In this document: positions 50,301-57,953 of the stretch, in pieces | Numbering within the stretch: position 1 is the stretch's first letter | Layout of the letters: every line of letters starts with the position of its first letter | DNA from: Aureimonas sp. AU4 | GTDB taxonomy: Bacteria > Pseudomonadota > Alphaproteobacteria > Rhizobiales > Rhizobiaceae | Direction of reading: 5' to 3' | DNA length: 64,000 nucleotides | Assembly (NCBI RefSeq): GCF_001463765.1 | Contig: NZ_BBWK01000002.1 | Span: 235,133 to 299,132, forward strand | Translations under genes and position numbers: made by a program | Notes under the pieces: generated by a model | What the model saw: only the letters and a program-made list of their open reading frames with translations | What the model was told of the DNA's origin: nothing | The model's database searches: none

Positions 50301-53300
50301 CCGAGCTCGGCGTCGGCGCATCGGCGGTTCTGGCGGCGATCGAAAGCGCATCGGAACTCCTGACCGAGGGTCTGGAGACCCGCGGATCGACCCTTCGCGA
50401 AAAGGTGGAAGCAGCCCGCGCGGCGATCTTCGATGGCCTGGAGCAGCGGATCGACGCCCTGCGTCAGCTGTCCGACACGTCCGGCACCTCGCTTCTCACG
50501 GACCTCGACGCCCGTACGGAGAAGCTGGCGAGCGAGTTGGATCGCGGTCGCACGGGCATTATGACGACCTTCGACGGGAGGCTCGAGGCGCTCCGCATCG
50601 CGCTGGTCGAGTCGGACGGCCAACTCGCCACCGCGATGGACGAGCGCCGCGACAACCTGACCTCCGCGATCGAGGACGTGGCGAGCTCGCTCGCGGCGAC
50701 CCTTGGCGATCGCGCCGACGACGTGCGCCGCGCGCTCGAGCAGAGCGCCGGTCTGGTCACGCAGTCGCTGGAGGAGAAGCGGACCGAGATCGAGACGGCC
50801 CTTCAGGGCGGCGCCACGGCGCTGGCCGAGGCGGTCGATCAGCGGACCGAGACGATCTCGGCGACGCTGGACCGGGGCCTCGCCAACATCGAGCGCACGC
50901 TAAACGGCCGCGCCTCGCTGATCGCGGACACGCTGCGCGAGTCGATCGTCGCCGCGACCGCCAACCTCGGCGAGGAAGCCGACCGCGCCCGAACCGGCCT
51001 CCGGGGCGAGACCGAGCGCTTCTCGGTGATCGTCGGCGATATCGGCCGCGTGTTCCAGACGTCGTCGGAAGAAGCCCGCGCCCGCTTCGCGGAAGAAGCC
51101 GCCCGCTTCGAGGAGCGCCTGCAGAACGTCCAGGCTTCCGTCGCCGAGACGTCCGAGACGGCGCGCCAGACGCTGACCGGCGAGGCGGAGCGTATCGCCC
51201 GCGACATCGCGACGTCGGCCGAGGCCATCCGTGCCGCAGGCGAGGAGTCGCGCCAGCGCTTCACGCAGGAGGTCGAGACGCTCGGTCGCAACGTGGCCGA
51301 CGTGACGGCCCGCATGAAGGGGGATGCCGAAGAGCTCCGCGAGGCCCTGGCGCTCGAGGGAGATGCCTTCACCACGCAGATCGGCGGCGCGACGCTCGCC
51401 ATGCGGAGCGAGGCGGAAGCGGCGCGCGAGCGCCTGGCCGAGGTGGCCGGCGAGTTCGCGGGCAGCCTGGAAACGATGGCCGAGCGCCTTCGCGAGGAAG
51501 CCGATGCCGCACGCCGGAAGGTGGCCGATCAGGCCGTCGTCCTGGCCGGCGAGGTGGACGCTGCGGGCGAGCGGCTGCGCATCGTCGGCGACCAGTCGCG
51601 CGAGCGCTTCGTCACCGACGCGGCCCAGATCCGCGAAGAGATGGCGGCTGCCTCGATCGGCATGCGCGATCAGGCGGACGCCATGCGCCGCGAGGTGGGC
51701 GAGCACACGACCGCGCTCGTCACCGACTTCACAACGGCCAACGATCGCCTGCGCGAGGCGGGCGACCTCGCCCGCCGCCTGATCCGCGAGGATGCCGGTC
51801 GCATCGCGACCGACGTCGGCAACCTTGCCCTCGCCATGCGCGGCGAGACCGATGTCGCCAAGCGCGAGATCGAAGCCCACGCGCAGCGCGTCGTGACCGG
51901 CATGCAGGAGGCGACCGCCCTCCTCCAGTCGGCCACCGAAGAAGCGCAGGAGCGCATCGGAAGCGATGCGGGACGTCTGGTCGAGAACCTTGCCGCCGCT
52001 TCGGCCGCCCTCGGCCGGCAGGCCGAGGAAGCACGCACCCGCATCAGCGCGGATGCCGAGACCTTCGCGGTCAAGGTCCGCGAGGCGGCCGAGACCGTTG
52101 CCGCCGAGACCGATCGCGGCCACGAGGCGCTGGAAACGCGCGCGGTGCGCTTCGTCGAGGAACTGTCGGGCCTGTCGTCGCTGATCACCGAGGCTTTGGC
52201 CGGAGCGAACGGCGGCATGCGCCAGGAGCTGGCCGAAGCCGCCGGTCATCTGCGCAGCGAGGTGGACGCCGCCGCCGCCGGCATTCGCGAGGACTTCGCC
52301 GGTATCGCCGTCGCAATCCGGCAGGAGAGCGGTGAGGTGTCTGGCGCCATCCTGCGCGACGCGGAAGCCACGCGACGCTCCATGGTCGAGGAAGGCTCGC
52401 AGATCGCGCAGCGCCTCGCCGATGCCGCGACCGCGATCCGCATCGAGGCCGAGCAGGCGCGCGAGCGCATCCTCGTCGACACCTCGACCTTCGGTCAGGA
52501 GATCGAGCGTCAGGTCGAGGGCGCAGACCGCCTCCTCTCCCTGCGGGCGGACGATGTCGGCCAGCGCATGGACGAGCGTACCCGCGCCCTGTCCGATCTT
52601 CTGGGCGAGCGCAACGCCGAGATCGCGCGCCTGATCGAGGAGGAGACTCGTCCGATCGTCGATCGGCTGGGTGCCAGCGGGTCCGAGGCGGTCCGCGCGC
52701 TGGAGACCGCGTCCCGCGAGGTCGCCGCACGCATCCGCGCGGAGAACGCCCAAGCCGCCGAGGCCTTCTCGGTTCGCGCTCAGGAAACGATCCTGCAACT
52801 CGGCCGCTCGGCCCAGGAACTGGTCGAAGCGATCGGCCGGAAGACCGACGACGCGACGGGCGCCATCGAGGGCTCGCGCTCGATCCTGGTGGGCGAGGTC
52901 GCTCAGCTGGTCGATCGCCTGTCCACCGGCAACGCCGCGCTGCAGGAGCTTCTGGAAGAAGCCAACGGCAGCCTTGGCCGTGCGGAAAGCACGCTTCACG
53001 AGACCGGGGGCCGCTTCCGCGAGCAGGCGGAGAAGCTCGGCGACGAGATCGCCGCCTCGTCCGACCGCCTGGAGCGCAACGTCACGCAGCTCGGGCAGGC
53101 GACGAGCGGTTCCGCGGATCGGCTCGGCGCCCTCCTCGAGCGCTTCGGCGAGCACGGCCGCACGCTCGGCGAGGTGGCGAGCCTCCTCGACTCAACGCAG
53201 TCGAACCTGCAGCTGACGCTGGACGAGCGTCGCGAGGCGCTGGACACGCTTGCCCAGGGCCTGACGCAACGCTCCAGCGAGATCGATGGCATGCTGAGGT

Positions 53301-54478
53301 CGTTCGAGGGCGTCGTCGGAACGATGTTCGCCGACGTCGAGGCTCGCAGCACGAAGGTGACGCAGGGTCTACGTGAGGGCCTCACGGCCACGCTGTCCGA
53401 GACCGGGCGCCAGCTGGAGGAGACCGAGCGCCGCTCGCAGGAGGCTTCCGAGAGCGTTCGCGAATCCGTGCAGAGCGTCATCGAGGAGGCGACCGATCGC
53501 TTCGCCCAGGCGACCGGCGCGCTCCGCCAGGCCGCCAAGGACATCCGCGAGGAACTCGAGAATGCACGCGGCGAGATCCGCCGGGGCGTCTTCGAACTGC
53601 CGGACGAGACGCGGGAAAGCACGCGCGCCATGCGACGGGCGGTCTCGGACCAGATCCGCGCGCTGCGCGAACTGAGCGAGATCGTGTCGCAGTCCGGGCG
53701 CGCCCTGGATGCCCAGGTCCCGCAGTCCGGCCAGCGTGTGCGGACTGCCGAGCCGCAGCCGCAGCGTCCGGCGGCGCAGCGGCCGGCGCAGCAGGTCAGC
53801 GAAGACGAGGTCGAGAACCGCCTCGCCGGCAGTCTGATCGTCGAAGGAAACCTGGCTCGCGACATGCGGTCCGGCGGAGGCTACCAGTCGACGGCGAGCA
53901 CGCAGAGCCAGCCGTCCGCGTCGTCGACCTCGCCGGCTCCGGCGCCGCGCACCGGGTCCGCCCTGCGTCCCTCGACGCCGGCTCCGGCCCCCGCACCGGC
54001 CGCTACGGCCGAGCGTCAGGGCGGTTGGGTGTCGGATCTCCTCCGTCGTGCCTCGGAGGACGAAGACGACGCCGAGCCGATGCGCGAGCCCGAAGGCGAT
54101 CGCCGACCGGTCCAGGCCGAGCGCAGTCAGGCCCACGTGGTGGACTCGCTGAACTCTCTGTCGGTGGATATCGCCCGGGCGATCGACCACAACGCGTCGG
54201 TGGAACTGTGGGACCGCTACCGGGCGGGCGAGCGCAACGTCTTTACGCGCCGCCTCTACACCATGAAGGGGCAGCAGACGTTCGACGAGATCCGCCGGAA
54301 GTACCAGCGGGATACGGAGTTCCGTAAGGCGGTGGATCGCTACATCGCGGACTTCGAGCTGCTGCTGGCGGACGCGGCCCGGAAGGACCCCGACAACACG
54401 CGCTCCAAGGGCTACCTGACCTCCGACACCGGAAAGGTCTACACGATGCTGGCACACGCGTCGGGCCGCTTCGACTGA
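47366..54478 (+). CDS. gpr: Giant membrane-anchored repeat protein, Growth Pole Ring (GPR)-like
   Basis: The protein has 2,370 residues. An acidic N-terminus (about 1-215) is followed by two membrane spans (about 217-240 and 255-278). A very long alpha-helical region carries perfect tandem 22-residue repeats (about 418-1207), then 29-residue repeats (about 1208-1727), then further coiled coil to about 2110. A Pro/Ala/Ser-rich linker (about 2125-2230) joins a conserved C-terminal domain (VELWDRYRAGERNVFTRRLY, GYLTSDTGKVYTMLAH). This architecture and its apolipoprotein-like repeats match GPR of Agrobacterium, which forms a ring at the growing pole and is needed for rod shape. The ATG at 47366 is chosen from the conserved-looking MSNTKTAEQLSDD; identity is by architecture. 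Confidence 0.8.
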   Translation: MSNTKTAEQLSDDAVNELEAALQDTDFLGDPERLQTGGDAAGHVEEEELKAEGVSIDFAFSEFERSVEEATSALREEPAPEALSPEATDPVEMPDGEPEEPADFSLTSEDLLDHPVAAAPEVEPPTPYTAPSEAEPQAAVAAGAAAGFTAGQLASSRLRAERAAGDAPAPERAERPRAVPPQGEPVVESVRSRVANDEKRSAAVMADALLSRRASRRTVVVGSIVALAWVVLSIGAVAAMLNDQAGGLSLSASGLSLTVAAMAVILPALLIIAFSIMVRRSADLRLMSRSMAEVALRLAEPESIASERVASVGQAIRREVSALGEGVERALARMGELEGLVQTEVSSLERAYADNEVKIRALVADLATEREAMLQHAEHLRTSVIGSHERLVQDVDGASTRILGQIEEATARLHTLMDERSRALSATYDERSQDLANRLEARGRELDDALQQSSNDVLGRIARAAGETTGQLEAASRDLSETLERQTAEIQARTDALVERLSTAGTEADERVRASNAALTELLETRSELLTRGTDTFDRNLAAVFDERTQRATADGEALVARLVSALDDRSQRLTGDGDRFIGLLDQSLGERIERAHSLLGERNGEVLRALDARLATLETLVGARAGAIVEALGERGAELERSVDQADAALRIRAGEFDRMLAERAAAIGAAFTVGQSHIENTASAVVGRVDEILVGQGDQLRALFDARIGSLGSVLSDSAAEIDTSLAFAQQNLLASLDERAQAISETLEGNTARIEAALDGADGRLASGVAAKTEAMRIVLDQGVERLTGVMDKRSETLGGVFADRLERINALLAERSSAINVSLEDKSRAIGEAIELHRGELTRTLDGRTGRFLADLDERTRALSTEVADRLASGETLMRDSGERLTTTLEHYTSRLDGDVIARLEAVLLADETRREEFVTRLGGQTSVIEEAFEAAVRRVAETLSARVADLRGQLESSGGSIASLIEERTGELSTELGVGASAVLAAIESASELLTEGLETRGSTLREKVEAARAAIFDGLEQRIDALRQLSDTSGTSLLTDLDARTEKLASELDRGRTGIMTTFDGRLEALRIALVESDGQLATAMDERRDNLTSAIEDVASSLAATLGDRADDVRRALEQSAGLVTQSLEEKRTEIETALQGGATALAEAVDQRTETISATLDRGLANIERTLNGRASLIADTLRESIVAATANLGEEADRARTGLRGETERFSVIVGDIGRVFQTSSEEARARFAEEAARFEERLQNVQASVAETSETARQTLTGEAERIARDIATSAEAIRAAGEESRQRFTQEVETLGRNVADVTARMKGDAEELREALALEGDAFTTQIGGATLAMRSEAEAARERLAEVAGEFAGSLETMAERLREEADAARRKVADQAVVLAGEVDAAGERLRIVGDQSRERFVTDAAQIREEMAAASIGMRDQADAMRREVGEHTTALVTDFTTANDRLREAGDLARRLIREDAGRIATDVGNLALAMRGETDVAKREIEAHAQRVVTGMQEATALLQSATEEAQERIGSDAGRLVENLAAASAALGRQAEEARTRISADAETFAVKVREAAETVAAETDRGHEALETRAVRFVEELSGLSSLITEALAGANGGMRQELAEAAGHLRSEVDAAAAGIREDFAGIAVAIRQESGEVSGAILRDAEATRRSMVEEGSQIAQRLADAATAIRIEAEQARERILVDTSTFGQEIERQVEGADRLLSLRADDVGQRMDERTRALSDLLGERNAEIARLIEEETRPIVDRLGASGSEAVRALETASREVAARIRAENAQAAEAFSVRAQETILQLGRSAQELVEAIGRKTDDATGAIEGSRSILVGEVAQLVDRLSTGNAALQELLEEANGSLGRAESTLHETGGRFREQAEKLGDEIAASSDRLERNVTQLGQATSGSADRLGALLERFGEHGRTLGEVASLLDSTQSNLQLTLDERREALDTLAQGLTQRSSEIDGMLRSFEGVVGTMFADVEARSTKVTQGLREGLTATLSETGRQLEETERRSQEASESVRESVQSVIEEATDRFAQATGALRQAAKDIREELENARGEIRRGVFELPDETRESTRAMRRAVSDQIRALRELSEIVSQSGRALDAQVPQSGQRVRTAEPQPQRPAAQRPAQQVSEDEVENRLAGSLIVEGNLARDMRSGGGYQSTASTQSQPSASSTSPAPAPRTGSALRPSTPAPAPAPAATAERQGGWVSDLLRRASEDEDDAEPMREPEGDRRPVQAERSQAHVVDSLNSLSVDIARAIDHNASVELWDRYRAGERNVFTRRLYTMKGQQTFDEIRRKYQRDTEFRKAVDRYIADFELLLADAARKDPDNTRSKGYLTSDTGKVYTMLAHASGRFD

Positions 54479-54503
54479 CACGACGGACCAGCAAGAACAT
54501 GAG

Positions 54504-54539
54504 CGAAAGGGCCGGCTCCGCGAGGAGCCGGCCCTTTCG
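54504..54539. terminator. Strong terminator after the GPR-like gene
   Basis: A 16-bp perfect stem (54504-54519 with 54524-54539) and GCGA loop lie 26 bases past the stop. The stem ends in CTTTCG followed by TTTG, so it probably acts on both strands. Confidence 0.8.
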
Positions 54540-54697
54540 TTTGCGGACCGATCAGGCCGCCATCGCGTCGGGTCGTTTTTTGCAACGACCTTTCGCCCGA
54601 TGTAGCAGCCAGCGGTACGCCTGAGGCGATCACGCCTCGGGGCTTCCCGTTTCCCTCAACTATCTGCCGCAAAGCCGGGGCGTGGCATCCACAACGC

Positions 54698-54726
54698 AAA
54701 AGGCCCGCCTCGAAAGGTGGGCCTTT
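54698..54726 (-). terminator. Terminator of the Mla/MCE operon
   Basis: An 11-bp stem with one G-T pair (54699-54709 with 54716-54726) runs into TTTT on the minus strand. It lies 26 bases past the stop of the auxiliary lipoprotein gene. Between this and the GPR terminator (54540-54697) I see only a short GAGGCG/CGCCTC hairpin. Confidence 0.75.
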
Positions 54727-54751
54727 GGGGACCGTGCGGGATCGTGAGGTC

Positions 54752-55348
54752 TCAGACGAGACCGATCGTCCAGGCGACGATCTCATCCGCCACCGAACCG
54801 AAGGCCGCGTCGATCGCTTCGACATAGGCGGCGTTGCCGGCACCGCGCGCCGCCTGCTCACCGCGGAAGATACGGGTCGCGCGGACCTGTCCGGTCCGGT
54901 CGTTGAGGACCTTCGCGGAGATCTCGACGATCGCGGTCGGGCTCGGCGTCAGCGACATCTCGAAGCGACGGACCTCCATCACGACCTGATAGTCGATCGC
55001 CAGCCCCTGCCCCGGAACGCCGGCGGCGCCGACGCGCCCCGTGTTCTGGAACCCCTGCAGAAGGCGCAATTGCACGAGGCGCGGCAGGCGATCGGTCCAC
55101 TGGCTGTCGCCGAGATACTCGACCGTCTGGGGCGTCGGCTTGACGACGATCTGCTGGCTGTCGAGCGTCTTGGTCGCGGTCGGCTCGGGGATCAGAATCT
55201 GCGCCCGTGTCGAGGCGCGCTTCACCTGCGCGGGCGGTGGCGGCGAGAGCTCGAAGGTCGCAGGAGGCTGGCGGGTCGAGCCGCAGGCCGCAAGCGCCAG
55301 GGCCATCGCGCCGAGCATGAGATATTTCGAGAAAGCGATACGCGGCAT
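54752..55348 (-). CDS. ABC-type transport auxiliary lipoprotein (PqiC/MlaX-like)
   Basis: The product is 198 residues with a lipoprotein signal (lipobox LALAAC, Cys lipidated, followed by GSTRQPP). The mature part has the ABC_trans_aux fold features ILIPEPTATKTLDSQQIVV and VEYLGDSQWTDRLPRLVQLRLLQGF. Such lipoproteins sit on the outer membrane and partner with MCE proteins to bridge lipid transport across the periplasm. The start at 55348 is set by the signal peptide. It is the last gene of the mlaE-F-D-lipoprotein operon. Confidence 0.85.
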   Translation of the reverse strand: MPRIAFSKYLMLGAMALALAACGSTRQPPATFELSPPPPAQVKRASTRAQILIPEPTATKTLDSQQIVVKPTPQTVEYLGDSQWTDRLPRLVQLRLLQGFQNTGRVGAAGVPGQGLAIDYQVVMEVRRFEMSLTPSPTAIVEISAKVLNDRTGQVRATRIFRGEQAARGAGNAAYVEAIDAAFGSVADEIVAWTIGLV

Positions 55349-55422
55349 GGTCCCCTCAACGCAGCACACTGGCGAGGCAAGGGCGCACGGGCCCCTGCCG
55401 TCGTCCGTCTTGACGTTCCCTG

Positions 55423-57096
55423 TCACCGGCGCACCCGCCCGTCATACTCGCGAACCTGTCCGGATCCGCTTCCCCCGCCTCCGAAGAGAACGCGGCTCGG
55501 ATCGTTGGTGAGATCGACGATGGCGGTCTCGACGCGGCGAACGGCTTCCGTGGTGGTGCGGATCAGGTTGCGGACTTCCTGCAGGCCCTGACCGGAGAAG
55601 TTCTGAATATTGGCCGTGATCGGCCCGACCGAGCGCTGGATCGTCTCGGCGGTCTGGCGGATGGACTGGAGCGTCTGGCGCGCCTCGGCGGTCAGACCCT
55701 TGCCATCGGGGCTATTCACGAGACCGTCGACGGAGTTGATGAGGCCCTGAACCTGCGCCGAAGCGACGCGCAGGTTGGCGCTCGTGTCGCGGGCGTTGGT
55801 GATGAACTGGTCGATGTCCTCGCGGCGCTTTCCGATGTCGTCGGCCACGCCGCGCACGGAGTCTGCGGCGGCCGCGATGTTGGTGGTCGCGGACGACACG
55901 TTGTTGATCGCCGTGCCGACATCGGCCGGATCGATTCCGGCGAGGATCTCGTCGACGCGCGCGCGCGTTCCGTTGAGGCCCGAAAGAGCACCGTTGAGCG
56001 TGGCGAGCGCGGTGTCGGCGCCTGCAATCACCGAGCCGACGCGGCCGGACTGCGCATCGAGTGCGCCCGCGAAGCTGCTGACGCCGTCCACGGTGCGGCG
56101 AATCTGCTGGGGATCCACCGCCGCCGTGATCTCCTTGACGTCGGCGAGCGTGTTGTCGAGCCGCGCGGCAACGCTCGTCGCCGTTTCCGAAAGCGGACCG
56201 AGGCGCCCGAGGAAGGCCTGCACGCTCGGCAGGCTGTCGTTGAGCGTCTGGCCGACGCCGCCGAAGCTGCGGGCGGTCGACGTGATCGACTCGATCGCGG
56301 CGACGATATCTCCGGTCTGGTCGCGGACCGCCTGCGTGATGGAGGCGACGTTCTGGATCGACTGATTGACCGAGGCGACGTCGAGCGCGCTCACGAAGCT
56401 ACCGACCTGATCGAGGATCGGCGGCAGACGCAATGCCACGTTGTTGGCGCTCTCCGACAGACGGCCGAGGCTGCCGAGGAAGTCGTCGATCTGGTCGGCA
56501 TTGGCGGCAAGGCTCGCCGTGAAGGTCTGCACGTTCTCGGACGTGCGGCTGACGTTCTGCGCCGTGGTCAGGACGGCCGGGCCGACCGCCTGCACGATGC
56601 TCTCGAACTGGCCGAGGATGTTGTTCGCACGCTCGGCGATGTCGCGGGCCGTCGCCAGGATGTCGGTCACATCGGACGGGTTGGCGACGATCACGGGCAC
56701 GGCGCCCTGTTCGGCAGCCGAGGCGATGATGTTGCGATCGTTCACGTTGCCGCCCGACAGGCCGATGAAGCTGACGCCGGTGAGGCCCTGCGAGCCGAGC
56801 GAGGCGGTGGTCGAGGTCGTGACGGGAGTCGTGCGGTCGATCTGCGTCGTCGCGATCACGACGCGCGGGTTGTTGGGGTCGATGCGCAGGTTCGTGACGG
56901 TACCGACGCCCAGGCCGTTGAAGAGGACCTGACTTCCCTGGCTGAGTCCGGACACGGATCCCTCGATGCGCACGAGAAGGGTCGTGCGCGAGTCGCGGTC
57001 CGATACGTTGGCGGTCCAGTACACGAAGCCGAAGCTGGCGAGCAGGACGGCGACGGTGAAGATGCCGACGAGGACGTAGTTGGCCCGGTTTTCCAT
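55423..57096 (-). CDS. mlaD: MlaD-family MCE protein, long form
   Basis: This is a periplasmic lipid-binding component anchored in the inner membrane. One N-terminal span (residues 8-28) is followed by a single MCE domain (about 38-115, GSQVLFNGLGVGTVTNLRID). An extended helical tail of over 400 residues is rich in Asn, Ser and Thr. E. coli MlaD has only about 183 residues; the long tail recalls PqiB/YebT-like or actinobacterial Mce proteins that form tubes or needles. Its ATG overlaps the stop of the ATPase gene by one base. Confidence 0.9.
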   Translation of the reverse strand: MENRANYVLVGIFTVAVLLASFGFVYWTANVSDRDSRTTLLVRIEGSVSGLSQGSQVLFNGLGVGTVTNLRIDPNNPRVVIATTQIDRTTPVTTSTTASLGSQGLTGVSFIGLSGGNVNDRNIIASAAEQGAVPVIVANPSDVTDILATARDIAERANNILGQFESIVQAVGPAVLTTAQNVSRTSENVQTFTASLAANADQIDDFLGSLGRLSESANNVALRLPPILDQVGSFVSALDVASVNQSIQNVASITQAVRDQTGDIVAAIESITSTARSFGGVGQTLNDSLPSVQAFLGRLGPLSETATSVAARLDNTLADVKEITAAVDPQQIRRTVDGVSSFAGALDAQSGRVGSVIAGADTALATLNGALSGLNGTRARVDEILAGIDPADVGTAINNVSSATTNIAAAADSVRGVADDIGKRREDIDQFITNARDTSANLRVASAQVQGLINSVDGLVNSPDGKGLTAEARQTLQSIRQTAETIQRSVGPITANIQNFSGQGLQEVRNLIRTTTEAVRRVETAIVDLTNDPSRVLFGGGGSGSGQVREYDGRVRR

Positions 57097-57953
57097 CAGT
57101 GCTTCTCGTCGGTATCCGCATCGTCGTCCGGGACCACGATGGCCCGGGCGCGCTTGCCATGGAAATAGGATCGGACCCAGGGGTCGTCGTTGTCGAGCAT
57201 GGTCTGAAGCGGCCCCTCGACGAGGACCTTCTTCTTGCCGAGAACCGCGATCCGGTCGCAGGCCTGATAGAGGCTGTCGAGGTCGTGGGTCACCATGTAG
57301 ACGGTGAGCCCCAGCGTATCGCGCAGCGTCATGATGAGCTCGTCGAACTCGGCCGCGCCGATCGGGTCGAGGCCCGAGGTCGGCTCGTCCAGGAAGACGA
57401 TGTCGGGATCGAGCGACAGGGCGCGGGCCAGCGCGGCGCGCTTGATCATGCCTCCCGAGAGCTCGGAGGGGTATTTCTCGGCCGCGTCCGGGGCAAGCCC
57501 GACGAGGTCGATCTTGAGCCGCGCCAACTCGTCCATCAGCGGCGGCGACAGATCGAGATACTCGCGCATCGGGACCTGGATGTTCTCCAGAACCGTCAGC
57601 GACGAGAAGAGCGCGCCCTGCTGGAACAGGACGCCCCAGCGCTGCTCGACGGAAAGGCGCTGCTCCTCGGGCGCGCGCTCGTAGTCGATGCCGAAGACCT
57701 CGATCGTGCCGCCCTGCTTGGCGTTGAGGCCGAGAATCGTGCGCAGCAGCACGGACTTGCCGGTTCCCGAGGCGCCGACGAAGCCGAGGATCTCGCCGCG
57801 GCGCACGTCGAGCGACAGCCCGTCCAGAATCGTCTTCGAGCCGAAGCGGACGGTCACGTCGCTCGCGCGGATGATGACGTCGTGCTCGTCGCCGTGCTTC
57901 GGCCGGGGGGAATCAGTATCCGATGGCGGCATAGAAGATCGCGAAGACGGCAT
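57096..57953 (-). CDS. mlaF: MlaF-type ABC transporter ATP-binding protein
   Basis: The protein has 285 residues. Walker A is GASGTGKSVLLRTI, the signature is LSGGMIKRAALARAL, Walker B is DIVFLDEPTSGLDPIG and the H-loop is VTHDLDS. The QRWGVLFQQGALFSSLTV stretch is diagnostic of the MlaF/Ttg2A group. It energises lipid movement with MlaE. The start is uncertain: the ATG at 57953 overlaps mlaE by 41 bases, whereas the one at 57932 overlaps by 20. Neither has a clear ribosome-binding site, fitting translational coupling. Confidence 0.94.
   Translation of the reverse strand: MPSSRSSMPPSDTDSPRPKHGDEHDVIIRASDVTVRFGSKTILDGLSLDVRRGEILGFVGASGTGKSVLLRTILGLNAKQGGTIEVFGIDYERAPEEQRLSVEQRWGVLFQQGALFSSLTVLENIQVPMREYLDLSPPLMDELARLKIDLVGLAPDAAEKYPSELSGGMIKRAALARALSLDPDIVFLDEPTSGLDPIGAAEFDELIMTLRDTLGLTVYMVTHDLDSLYQACDRIAVLGKKKVLVEGPLQTMLDNDDPWVRSYFHGKRARAIVVPDDDADTDEKH

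Noticed and set aside
50900..53155. A 751-codon open frame on the minus strand inside the GPR-like gene
   Set aside because: It mirrors the repetitive coding sequence of the plus strand. High GC and codon bias remove antisense stops; the translation has no conserved motif and no ribosome-binding site.
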